From an uncultured bacterium (lineage in GTDB: Bacteria > Bacillota > Clostridia > Lachnospirales > Lachnospiraceae), in contig CAJMMS010000009.1 of the NCBI GenBank assembly GCA_905214675.1, positions 1 to 46,628 on the forward strand: a stretch of 46,628 nucleotides of DNA, given 5' to 3'. The first letter of the stretch is position 1. The number at the start of each line of letters is the position of its first letter. Position numbers and translations under genes: made by a program. Below, in pieces: positions 23,680 through 31,791 of this stretch. Below the pieces are notes generated by a model. That model saw nothing but the letters and a program-made list of their open reading frames with translations, was not told where the DNA came from and made no database searches.

Positions 23680-26055
23680 TTATACGTTCTGTTTTATGCC
23701 TGTTACATACTTTTTAATATTGGACGCATTGACATATTTTCTGGCCTTTGTGCCATCTGTTACCACCAGCGTCGGTGCCTGCATGATCCCATATTTTCTG
23801 ACCAGATCCTGATTTTCTTCCGCATCAATGATCTGATACTCTTCTCCTTTGAGCATCTCCTTTGCAATCTTGCAGTTCGGACAGGTTTTTGTTGTAAACA
23901 GATATTTTACACTCTCAACCGGTTTGATCTCCACATCTTCTTTGCGTACCGTTACCAGACTTGTCTTGACCTTTTTCATACAGGAATGTTCTACATCATA
24001 AAGTTTGCGGTTCTTATATTCCTGTGTTTTGCCATCATTCCAGTTCTGAACCGGACGATAATAACCAGTGATCCGGCTGTATACCTCAGACTTTTTGCCG
24101 CAGATCGGACAGGTAAAATGTTCCCCTGCAAGGTAACCGTGTTCTTTGCATACAGAGTATGTCGGAGAAAGTGTATAATACGGCAGACTGTAATTTTCCG
24201 CGATCTTACGCACAAGTGCTGCTGCTGATTTCCAGCTTGGCAGCTTCTCACCCAGAAATGCATGGAATACGGTTCCAGATGTATAAAGCGTCTGAAGTCC
24301 GTCCTGGATATCCAGTGCATCAAAAATATCCGCTGTATAGCCGACCGGAAGATGAGAACTGTTCGTATAATATGGTGTATCTCCCGGTTCTCCTGCCGTA
24401 ATAATGTCCGGATACTGCTCTTTGTCATGCTTTGCCAGACGGTAGGTGGTCGATTCTGCCGGTGTTGCTTCCAGATTATACAGATCTCCATATTCTTCCT
24501 GATACATAACCAGACGGTCACGCATATGATTCAGCACTTCTTTTGCAAAATCCTGTGTCTCGACATATGTCAGATCCTTGCGGAGCCATTTTGCATTGAG
24601 TCCGACTTCGTTCATACCGATCATGCCGATCGTAGAAAAATGATTGTTGAATGTTCCAAGATAACGTTTCGTATAAGGATACAATCCTTCTTCAAGCAAT
24701 CTGGATATCACATCGCGTTTTACTTTCAGAGAACGTGCCGAAATATCCATCATATGATCCAGTCTGCGATAAAACTCTTCCTTCGTCTCAGAAAGGTAAG
24801 CAATCCTTGGAAGGTTGATCGTTACCACACCAACACTTCCGGTGCTCTCACCGGAACCGAAGAATCCGCCGCTCTTTTTGCGCAGCTCACGCAGATCAAG
24901 TCGCAGACGGCAGCACATGCTGCGCACATCACTTGGTTCCATATCACTGTTGATATAATTTGAAAAATACGGTGTACCGTATTTGGATGTCATTTCAAAT
25001 AAAAGACGGTTATTCTCGGTATCAGACCAGTCAAAATCTTTTGTGATGGAATACGTTGGAATCGGATACTGGAATCCTCGTCCGTTGGCATCACCCTCGA
25101 TCATCGTCTCAATAAATGCACGGTTGATCATATCCATCTCTTTTTTACAGTCCCTATAGCAGAAATCCTGCGGTTTACCACCTACGATCGCCGGCAGTTC
25201 TGCCAGATCAGCCGGTACCGTCCAGTCCAGCGTGATATTTGAAAATGGTGCCTGGGTACCCCAGCGGCTTGGTGTATTTACTCCATATACAAAAGATTCA
25301 ATACATTTTTTGACTTCCGGATAATTCAGGTTATCCACCTTTACAAATGGTGCAAGATACGTATCGAAAGAGGAAAACGCCTGTGCTCCTGCCCATTCAT
25401 TCTGCATGATTCCAAGGAAATTGACCATCTGGTTACACAAAACAGACAAATGTTTTGCCGGTGCGGATGTGATCTTGCCTTCGATTCCGCCAAGTCCTTC
25501 GGTAATAAGCTGTTTTAAAGACCAGCCTGCACAATATCCGGTCAGCATGGAAAGATCATGGATATGGATATCTGCATTTCTGTGTGCCTGTGCTACTTCT
25601 GCATCATAAATTTCCGACAGCCAGTAATTTGCCGTAACTGCCCCGGAATTACTCAGGATCAGTCCTCCAACAGAATAAGTAACCGTAGAATTTTCCTTTA
25701 CACGCCAGTCCTCTACTTTCACATAGCTGTCTACGATTTCTTTATAATCCAGGATTGTAGAACGCATATTGCGGATTTTTTCTCTCTGTTTGCGGTACAG
25801 GATGTAAGCCTTTGCCACATCTGCATAGCCTGTCTGTACCAGCACGTTCTCTACGCTGTCCTGAATACTTTCCACATCAATCTTATCGTTTTTAATCTTT
25901 TTCTGGAAATCCGCAGTCACGCGCAGCTTCAGCAGATCCACAATATCTTTATTGTACTGCATTTGCGTCGCATCGAATGCTTTTTCGATCGCACAGCCTA
26001 TTTTCTGAAGATCAAAGTCTGCAACTTCGCCATCTCTTTTTACCACCTTAAACAT
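23680..26055 (-). CDS. nrdD: Anaerobic ribonucleoside-triphosphate reductase with fused thioredoxin-like domain
   Basis: Class III ribonucleotide reductase that makes dNTPs without oxygen through a glycyl radical. An N-terminal ATP-cone (about 1-90, KRDGEVADFDLQKI) gives allosteric control, followed by the ten-stranded barrel and a Cys-rich zinc region (FTCPICGKK). The glycyl radical site is RITGYYRP with G664. Unlike the usual enzyme, whose chain ends soon after this site, ~127 residues follow, including a thioredoxin/glutaredoxin-like domain with CPNC at 725-728 and cis-Pro AQAPTL-type segment MQAPTLVV. I start it at 26055, after AAGGAG. No activase gene nrdG is adjacent. The promoter lies at 26126-26154. 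Confidence 0.93.
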   Translation of the reverse strand: MFKVVKRDGEVADFDLQKIGCAIEKAFDATQMQYNKDIVDLLKLRVTADFQKKIKNDKIDVESIQDSVENVLVQTGYADVAKAYILYRKQREKIRNMRSTILDYKEIVDSYVKVEDWRVKENSTVTYSVGGLILSNSGAVTANYWLSEIYDAEVAQAHRNADIHIHDLSMLTGYCAGWSLKQLITEGLGGIEGKITSAPAKHLSVLCNQMVNFLGIMQNEWAGAQAFSSFDTYLAPFVKVDNLNYPEVKKCIESFVYGVNTPSRWGTQAPFSNITLDWTVPADLAELPAIVGGKPQDFCYRDCKKEMDMINRAFIETMIEGDANGRGFQYPIPTYSITKDFDWSDTENNRLLFEMTSKYGTPYFSNYINSDMEPSDVRSMCCRLRLDLRELRKKSGGFFGSGESTGSVGVVTINLPRIAYLSETKEEFYRRLDHMMDISARSLKVKRDVISRLLEEGLYPYTKRYLGTFNNHFSTIGMIGMNEVGLNAKWLRKDLTYVETQDFAKEVLNHMRDRLVMYQEEYGDLYNLEATPAESTTYRLAKHDKEQYPDIITAGEPGDTPYYTNSSHLPVGYTADIFDALDIQDGLQTLYTSGTVFHAFLGEKLPSWKSAAALVRKIAENYSLPYYTLSPTYSVCKEHGYLAGEHFTCPICGKKSEVYSRITGYYRPVQNWNDGKTQEYKNRKLYDVEHSCMKKVKTSLVTVRKEDVEIKPVESVKYLFTTKTCPNCKIAKEMLKGEEYQIIDAEENQDLVRKYGIMQAPTLVVTDGTKARKYVNASNIKKYVTGIKQNV

Positions 26056-26101
26056 ATATATTATCTGCTCCTTCCGCATTATTATCGTCTCTTACATCTG
26101 C

Positions 26102-26154
26102 CCTGACAGATGCTGTCAGGAATTTATTCTAGCAGATTCTTCCCTGCTCGTCAA
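26102..26154 (-). promoter_or_regulatory. nrdD promoter with palindrome at the start site
   Basis: TTGACG (26149-26154), a 17-base spacer and TAGAAT (26126-26131). The predicted start, near 26119, falls on the palindrome CCTGACAG-atg-CTGTCAGG (26102-26120), which could be an operator or a stabilising 5' hairpin of the mRNA. Confidence 0.7.
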
Positions 26155-26163
26155 TGTAAAAAA

Positions 26164-26211
26164 ATACTATATCTTGGATTGTATTTTAAAAATACATACA
26201 AGATATAGTAT
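26164..26211. promoter_or_regulatory. Paired NrdR-box-like arms doubling as hflX terminator
   Basis: ATACTATATCTTG (26164-26176) and its exact complement CAAGATATAGTAT (26199-26211) flank an inner GTATTTT/AAATAC hairpin. Each arm resembles the NrdR box (about ACACWATATCTWGT). On the minus strand the hairpin is followed by TTTTTTT, so it also has the form of the hflX terminator. It lies directly upstream of the nrdD -35. Confidence 0.55.
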
Positions 26212-26235
26212 TTCATTTGTGTGATTTCTTACATT

Positions 26236-27483
26236 TTAATATGCAACTTTGCCATAAATTTCCGCCGGAACAAAGGCTTTTACATAGATTCCATCCCCCC
26301 GGTACTCCTCTTCCAGAAGCTGTCCTTTTGCCCTTACGATCTGGATCAGCCCCGCCTTTTCATATGGGAAAATACGCTCCAGAAGGATACTTCTGGAGCG
26401 CAGGATCTTCTCCAGTTCGTCCTTCAGTTCCTCAAGTCCCTGCCCTGTTTTTGCCGAAATTTTTAAAGTTTTATCGGCCTTCATATCTTTTAAAATTTCC
26501 GGTTTTTCGATGCGGTCCTGCTTGTTAAAAAGCGTCAGAACCGGCTTATCTTTCACTCCCAGATCCTTTAATGTCTCATAAACAACATGCATCTGTTTTT
26601 CCTTCTGTGGATTGGAAGCATCGACTACATGAATAATGATATCCGCATACTTTGCTTCTTCGAGCGTGCTCTTAAATGCCTCGATCAGATGATGTGGCAG
26701 TTTGCGGATAAAACCTACGGTATCTGTCAGAAGAATATTCTGACCACCCGGCAGTTCCAGAAGGCGTGTTGTCGGATCCAGAGTTGCAAAAAGCTTATCT
26801 TCTTCCAGAACGCCCGCATCCGTCAAGGTGTTGAGCAGCGTCGATTTGCCGGCATTCGTATAACCAACGATCGCTGCTACGGTAAGCTGATCTTTCTTCC
26901 GTTTGCTGCGGATCAGTTCCCGGTGTTTCTGAACCTGTGCCAGTTCTGCTTTCAACTGTGAAATACGTGCATGGATCAACCGCCTGTCCATTTCCAGCTT
27001 CTTCTCACCCGGTCCTCTGGTACCAATACCGCCGCCGAGCCTGGAAAGTGAATTACGCAGTCCGACCAGTCTTGCCGCACGGTAACGTAACTGTGCCAGT
27101 TCAACCTGGATGTTTCCCTCACTGGTATTGGCTCTGGCTGCAAAAATATCCAGAATGATCAAAGTTCGATCCATTACCTTACAATCCAGCTCTTTCTCCA
27201 GATTATTGAGCTGTGCCGGTGAAAGTTCATCATCACAGACAATCCCCGTTGCATCCAGTTCTTCCATCAAAAGTGCGATCTCATCCATTTTTCCTTTTCC
27301 TACATATGTGCCCGGATGGATCTTCTCGCGATTCTGGATCACTCTTCCGACAACCTGCGCCCCTGCTGTTTCACAAAGTTCTGCAAGTTCATCCAGGGAC
27401 TCTGCCACATCTTCTGCAAAGCTTTCCTGAACACCGACTAAAATAACGCGTTCTTCCATTTCTTTCATATCATATGGCTGCAT
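26236..27483 (-). CDS. hflX: Ribosome-associated GTPase HflX
   Basis: GTPase of 415 aa that splits stalled or heat-damaged ribosomes. The N-terminal glycine-rich HflX domain ends in RLGGGIGTRGPGEKKLE (148-164), and the G domain has Walker A GYTNAGKS (207-214), switch region DTVGF and NKQD. The start at 27483 has GGGAGG seven bases ahead; nearby later ATGs are less well placed. It follows the TPR lipoprotein gene by 24 bases and ends at a long hairpin shared with the nrdD control region. Confidence 0.95.
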   Translation of the reverse strand: MQPYDMKEMEERVILVGVQESFAEDVAESLDELAELCETAGAQVVGRVIQNREKIHPGTYVGKGKMDEIALLMEELDATGIVCDDELSPAQLNNLEKELDCKVMDRTLIILDIFAARANTSEGNIQVELAQLRYRAARLVGLRNSLSRLGGGIGTRGPGEKKLEMDRRLIHARISQLKAELAQVQKHRELIRSKRKKDQLTVAAIVGYTNAGKSTLLNTLTDAGVLEEDKLFATLDPTTRLLELPGGQNILLTDTVGFIRKLPHHLIEAFKSTLEEAKYADIIIHVVDASNPQKEKQMHVVYETLKDLGVKDKPVLTLFNKQDRIEKPEILKDMKADKTLKISAKTGQGLEELKDELEKILRSRSILLERIFPYEKAGLIQIVRAKGQLLEEEYRGDGIYVKAFVPAEIYGKVAY

Positions 27484-27507
27484 AAATCTGCCTCCCTTCG
27501 CATAATC

Positions 27508-28551
27508 TTACCTGGTTTTCAGGAAATTATTTTCTCTTAATCCAGCTTCATCTGATGGATAATTTTTTACATATTCTGCCGCTTTTTCTTTTGCTGTCGC
27601 AAAATCCAGTTTTTTCTCATAAACAACGATCTCATTATAATAAAGATCCTGTTTTCCTTTTTCTTCTTTTAATTCCAGACCTTTTTCAATATTTGAAAGT
27701 GCACTGTCATAATCTGCATCTGCAATATCACACAGAACCATGCCATTGTATGCTTCTGGTGTCTCTCCATATTTGTCCATATACTGCTGATAAAGCTGCC
27801 TTGCATGAGTCGTATCATCCTGTTTCATATAAACACGGCTAAGCAGCAGCATGGAACGCTCATCCTGTGTGTCACTCATTTTATTCAGTTCTGCTTTCGC
27901 TTCATCATACTCACCAAGAAAATAATAAATTCTTGCTTTCTGATAAATATCTTCGGAATCATCACTGTTGATCGCCAGTGCCTGCTGAAGATAAGTGTCT
28001 CCTTCTGCCGAAAGATTTTTATCGCTGTAACATTCATAAATATTCAAAAGAAGATCATAATCCTGCGGAGACAGTTTGACTGCTGTCGTAAAATCCACAC
28101 TCGCTTTGTCCTTTTCATCCAGCTCCATATAACAAAGTCCCTGAAGATAGTAAGCATCTACGGTATCACCAAATGTTTGTATCGTATCACAGACTTTCGC
28201 AGAACCCTCATAATCACCGGACTGATACAGGGCTGTTGCCTTATACAGCAAAATATCTTTCCGCACTTCTTTTTGTTTTTCACTTGTCAGGTCAACTGCC
28301 CGGTCAAAGGATTCTACCGCTTTGTCATATTCGCCAAGTGCCATGTAGGCCATTCCACTTCCCCGGTAACTTTCGATCAGATGCTTTCCTTCTTTTTCTG
28401 CGGATGCAAAATCACCAAGTGCACCCTCGTAATCACCACTTTCTATCTTTTCCATTCCCTGATCTATATAATACGTATCCTGTCCCAAAAGACTACAGCC
28501 CGTCATAGAAATTGCTGCTGTCATCAGGACCACCATAAATTTTTTCTTCAT
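27508..28551 (-). CDS. TPR-repeat lipoprotein
   Basis: Membrane-anchored lipoprotein of 347 aa. A basic, hydrophobic signal ends in lipobox SMTGC with lipidated C19. The rest is a series of about eight tetratricopeptide repeats, such as ESYRGSGMAYMALGEYDKAVESFDRAV and DAYYLQGLCYMELDEKDKAS (first 20 residues shown in each case are enough to see the W/LGY-A-P pattern), forming a protein-binding solenoid outside the cell. I start it at 28551, nine bases after GAGGAG; a longer reading adds a non-signal N terminus. It is upstream of hflX in the same direction. The partner proteins are unknown. Confidence 0.8.
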   Translation of the reverse strand: MKKKFMVVLMTAAISMTGCSLLGQDTYYIDQGMEKIESGDYEGALGDFASAEKEGKHLIESYRGSGMAYMALGEYDKAVESFDRAVDLTSEKQKEVRKDILLYKATALYQSGDYEGSAKVCDTIQTFGDTVDAYYLQGLCYMELDEKDKASVDFTTAVKLSPQDYDLLLNIYECYSDKNLSAEGDTYLQQALAINSDDSEDIYQKARIYYFLGEYDEAKAELNKMSDTQDERSMLLLSRVYMKQDDTTHARQLYQQYMDKYGETPEAYNGMVLCDIADADYDSALSNIEKGLELKEEKGKQDLYYNEIVVYEKKLDFATAKEKAAEYVKNYPSDEAGLRENNFLKTR

Positions 28552-28612
28552 ATATAAATACTCCTCTGTATCTTTCTTTGCCTTAACCGAACATTTCCTG
28601 TAAAACACAAAA

Positions 28613-28653
28613 CCCTTTACAGTATAGCATTTTAAAAGCTGTACTGTAAAGGG
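28613..28653 (-). terminator. Terminator after htrA
   Basis: CCCTTTACAGTA...TACTGTAAAGGG, a 12-bp stem with an inner GCT/AGC helix, followed on the minus strand by TTTTGTGTTTT. It lies about 45 bases past the htrA stop. Confidence 0.75.
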
Positions 28654-28696
28654 CTGGTCTCTTTATTAGTTGAAATTCAATCTGCATCCGATCTGG

Positions 28697-30172
28697 TTAT
28701 GCCGGATTTTTCTCTCTGCTTGAAAAGCGGAAATAATCGCCGGAATTATCATCATTAAAGCCACCATTATTATCCTGGTTCTGATCCTGACCATTATTAT
28801 TGTCATCTCCGGACTGCTGGCTGTTGTTACTTGTGCTGCTGTCTGCTTTTCCTAACGTAACCGTAACGTTTTTTTCTGTATAGCCATTTCCTTCCGGTAC
28901 CTGAAGTGTTACTTCTACCTGTTCTCCTGCTTTATAATACTCCAGACGGTTTTTCAGTTCACTGATATCGGTAACAGTTTTTCCATCAAATGCTGTAATA
29001 ATGGAGTTTGCTGTAATGCCTGCCTGGTCTGCTGCACCGCCTTCAGTTACCTGAGATACAAAGACACCTGCCGGGATTCCATAGGTCTGTGCCGCTTCAT
29101 CGCTGACACCTGTTCCGGAAATGCCAAGGCTTGCTTTTTCATCATCAGAAACTTTGGTTCTTGTCGTCTCGTTCATCAGTTCTTCGATCGTATCGTATGC
29201 ATCATTCATGGAAATTGCATAACCCATACCTTCTACTTCAGTGGAAGCCAGTTTTGCGGAGTTGATACCAACTACCTCACCATTCATGTTCAGCAGAGCA
29301 CCGCCACTGTTGCCTGGGTTGATGGCTGCATCTGTCTGGATCAGGCTGATACCGTCATAACTTGCCTCGCTGCTTTCATCTGAATCCAGGGTACGGTTTG
29401 TCGCGCTGACAATTCCTGTTGTAACAGACTGGCCATAACCAAGTGCGTTACCAATGGCTACGACCTGCTCTCCTACTTCCAGTTTGGAAGAATCTCCGAT
29501 CGTTGCAATGGAAATCTGTGACATGGTATCACTGGAAATGCTGGATAATGGAACGGCTACTACTGCCAGGTCTTTGGAAGAATCAGTTCCTTTGATCGTT
29601 GCTTCATAAGTTTCATTATCTACAAAAGATACGGAAACCGTTTCTGCGCCATCAATAACATGATTGTTGGTGACAATCAGCAGTTCACTGTCATTTTTTC
29701 CAATGATGATACCAGATCCTGCACTTTCTACCTCCTGCTGCTGGATGGAGTTACGTCCGCCAAACATTCCGAAGTAATTCTCCACTTCCTGAACCGATTT
29801 GCTTGTAATGGAAACGATGGAAGGCATTGCAGATTTCACAATATCCGTAACATCCATCGTACCTTTTGAGGTTGCGCTGGAAGTTGTTTTTATAAGACTG
29901 CTCTGTGTGTTTGTCGTTGACTGTGCTGTCTGTGTAGTTGCGCCGCTGAGAGAATTGATACCCTGGAAAGTTCCCGCTGCCACACCGCCAAAAAGTACTG
30001 CGCTCAGTGCGATCGCTCCGACTTTCTTTGCAAATTTCACCATCTTGGCATTTGGTTTTCTGTTGTTTTTATTGTGTCCATTTTCATTTGGATTTCCATA
30101 ATCATAAAAATCTTCTGCACCATATTTTTCATTTCTTTCGCTGTTGTTATTGTAATTATACATATCTGACAT
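28697..30172 (-). CDS. htrA: HtrA/DegP-type serine protease with PDZ domain
   Basis: Membrane-anchored quality-control protease of 491 aa. A hydrophilic, Asn-rich cytoplasmic N terminus (1-45) and one membrane span (about 50-70) precede a trypsin-like domain with the catalytic triad H171 (TNNHV), D201 (SSKDLAVV) and S289 (NPGNSGGAL). One PDZ domain (about 345-440) and a Gln/Asn/Asp-rich tail (from about 450) complete it. It cleaves or refolds damaged exported proteins. The RBS is AGGAGG. A TATACT sits at 30278-30283 in a ~336-base upstream region, but the -35 is poor; stress control by a two-component system is possible but not visible. Confidence 0.93.
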   Translation of the reverse strand: MSDMYNYNNNSERNEKYGAEDFYDYGNPNENGHNKNNRKPNAKMVKFAKKVGAIALSAVLFGGVAAGTFQGINSLSGATTQTAQSTTNTQSSLIKTTSSATSKGTMDVTDIVKSAMPSIVSITSKSVQEVENYFGMFGGRNSIQQQEVESAGSGIIIGKNDSELLIVTNNHVIDGAETVSVSFVDNETYEATIKGTDSSKDLAVVAVPLSSISSDTMSQISIATIGDSSKLEVGEQVVAIGNALGYGQSVTTGIVSATNRTLDSDESSEASYDGISLIQTDAAINPGNSGGALLNMNGEVVGINSAKLASTEVEGMGYAISMNDAYDTIEELMNETTRTKVSDDEKASLGISGTGVSDEAAQTYGIPAGVFVSQVTEGGAADQAGITANSIITAFDGKTVTDISELKNRLEYYKAGEQVEVTLQVPEGNGYTEKNVTVTLGKADSSTSNNSQQSGDDNNNGQDQNQDNNGGFNDDNSGDYFRFSSREKNPA

Positions 30173-30438
30173 AATGACTACCTCCTATATTTTGTCATCC
30201 GGTTTTCCTCTTTGGGAGCCTTGGTGTTTGTTGTTCTTGTTCTTTATGTCTAACAGTATAGTTGCGATTTGTGTTTGAAATGTTGTAAATATGTGATGAG
30301 TTTGGGGTGATTTTGTGAAGAAAATGTGCCCTGGTTTTCTGCTTTCAGTGCAGAGGTAGCACTGATAATAAAATAGTCATAACTCCAGAAAGTTTGTTTT
30401 TTAGCAGTAAAAGAACTTTATTATAAAACGCAAAAAAA

Positions 30439-30475
30439 TTCCCGGCAAAGTATCTTTACTCTGCCAGGAGTTTTT
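30439..30475. terminator. Terminator after the PTS IIA gene
   Basis: On the minus strand CTCCtGGCAgAGTA...TACTtTGCCgGGA is followed by ATTTTTTT, about 34 bases past the stop. The plus strand also has TTTTT. The rest of 30173-30438 is AT-rich upstream sequence of htrA with no gene seen. Confidence 0.7.
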
Positions 30476-30508
30476 ATAAGAAATATTATATTTTGTAATG
30501 GTGTCTTA

Positions 30509-31012
30509 TTACATTGTCGCTACTACAGTCTCTCCTGCAACAGCATCCATGCCTGTCAGCAGTTTCACTGCCGGGCACTCATCGCCATTGGTAACGATCA
30601 GCATCGTTACATCACGCAGACCATGTGCTGCGATTGCAGATTTGCTGAAACCGATCAGATTATCACCTGTCTGGACTTTATCACCAATCTTTACATATGG
30701 TTTGAATCCTTCACCATTCATTCCTACTGTATCAATACCGATGTGAAGCAGGATCTCTACGCCATTGTCCAGTCTCATACCTACTGCATGGAAAGAGCCA
30801 TCCATGACAACGGTAATCTCACCGTCAGCCGGAGCAGTCAGAACTTCGTTTTCCGGGATGATTGCAATACCGTCACCCATGATCTTTGCTGAGAAAACAC
30901 CATCGTTTACTTCCTCGATCGGAATTACTTTTCCGGTCAGGTATGCTTTCATAGTTTTGCCATTTGCAGCTTCTTCTGATTTTGCAGCTTTTTTCTTGAA
31001 AAATGATAACAT
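30509..31012 (-). CDS. crr: Stand-alone PTS glucose-type IIA protein
   Basis: Soluble phosphocarrier of 167 aa, the size of E. coli EIIA-Glc (Crr). The phosphorylated histidine H90 lies in LLHIGIDTV and the assisting H75 in SFHAVGM, the same numbers as in the E. coli protein. It takes phosphate from HPr and gives it to an IIB domain of a glucose, maltose or N-acetylglucosamine transporter lacking its own IIA. Its N-terminal tail is basic and Lys-rich. It is monocistronic, with the RBS AGGAGGG, a promoter at 31058-31087 and a terminator. No PTS permease is nearby. A role in inducer exclusion is possible. Confidence 0.9.
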   Translation of the reverse strand: MLSFFKKKAAKSEEAANGKTMKAYLTGKVIPIEEVNDGVFSAKIMGDGIAIIPENEVLTAPADGEITVVMDGSFHAVGMRLDNGVEILLHIGIDTVGMNGEGFKPYVKIGDKVQTGDNLIGFSKSAIAAHGLRDVTMLIVTNGDECPAVKLLTGMDAVAGETVVATM

Positions 31013-31057
31013 AATTTCCCTCCTGTTGTTTCATTAATTTTCACACTACTAGAGTAA

Positions 31058-31087
31058 ATCATATCATAGATTGCAGAGAAGTTGCAA
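31058..31087 (-). promoter_or_regulatory. Promoter for the PTS IIA gene
   Basis: TTGCAA (31082-31087), an 18-base spacer and TATGAT (31058-31063). Confidence 0.6.
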
Positions 31088-31098
31088 GGCTCAATCCA

Positions 31099-31701
31099 TT
31101 ATTTGTGATATTTTCTTACTAAGTCGATGTAATGTTTTACCTGTTCCACGCATCCGTCCACACCGACACGGCTGCTGTTTACCACCAGATCATAGTTTCT
31201 GGAATCTCCCCAGGCGATCGGGCAGTAACGGTTGTGATACTGTTTTCTTCTTTTATCTTTTTCTTTCATGAAGCCCAGAGCATCTTTTTCGTTCATATTA
31301 TAATATTTCATGATACGCTCTGCCTTCTGTGGCTTGTCACCACGGATAAAAATGGATACCATGCTTTCGTACTCACGAAGGATTGTCTCGGAACAACGTC
31401 CGACTACCACAAAAGACTCTCCTGATTTTGCTTTTTCTTTCAGGAAATCAAACTGCAGATTTGCAACGTTCTGCTCCGGTGAACTGTTCAGTCCGCGAAC
31501 AGTACGGTACAGAAAACGGTTCCATTTCAGCTCATCGTATGCTTCCAGATCTTCGCTCTTTAAATTTTTCTTTGCTGCGATCTCTTTTAAGAGATCATGG
31601 TCATACAGTGCAATGCCATAATCATCCGCAAGTTTCTGTGCAACTTCATGTCCGCCGCTTCCAAACTCACGTCCTACCGAAAGAATCAATTGTTTTCCCA
31701 T
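31099..31701 (-). CDS. Cytidylate kinase-like family protein
   Basis: P-loop protein of 200 aa of the 'cytidylate kinase 2' type, common in Clostridia and distinct from Cmk. The N terminus is LILSVGREFGSGGHEVAQKL, whose GREFGSGGHEV segment is the nucleotide-binding loop. Then come YDHDLLKEIA, a GRCSE segment (VVVGRCSETIL) and a lid-like RIMKYYNMNEKDA...KRRKQYHNRYC. It is likely to phosphorylate a nucleotide or another small molecule, but the substrate is not established. I start it at 31701, after GGGGG; an ATG 33 bases earlier has no RBS. Confidence 0.82.
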   Translation of the reverse strand: MGKQLILSVGREFGSGGHEVAQKLADDYGIALYDHDLLKEIAAKKNLKSEDLEAYDELKWNRFLYRTVRGLNSSPEQNVANLQFDFLKEKAKSGESFVVVGRCSETILREYESMVSIFIRGDKPQKAERIMKYYNMNEKDALGFMKEKDKRRKQYHNRYCPIAWGDSRNYDLVVNSSRVGVDGCVEQVKHYIDLVRKYHK

Positions 31702-31741
31702 TTTGGTCAGCCCCCTTTTATAGCTATAATACAAAATCTAA

Positions 31742-31791
31742 ATGATACCAAACGAATTGTTCCGTACTTCGTACGCTCACCCTGGTATCAT
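31742..31791 (-). terminator. Hairpin at the end of the ArsB/NhaD-type gene
   Basis: ATGATACC (31742-31749) and GGTATCAT (31784-31791) enclose an inner CGTAC-GAA-GTACG hairpin. The stem includes the gene's stop codon and is followed on the minus strand by TTTAGATTTTG. It is likely a weak terminator. Confidence 0.45.

Noticed and set aside
24262..24963. 233-codon open frame on the plus strand
   Set aside because: It lies fully opposite nrdD; coding constraint on the other strand explains it.
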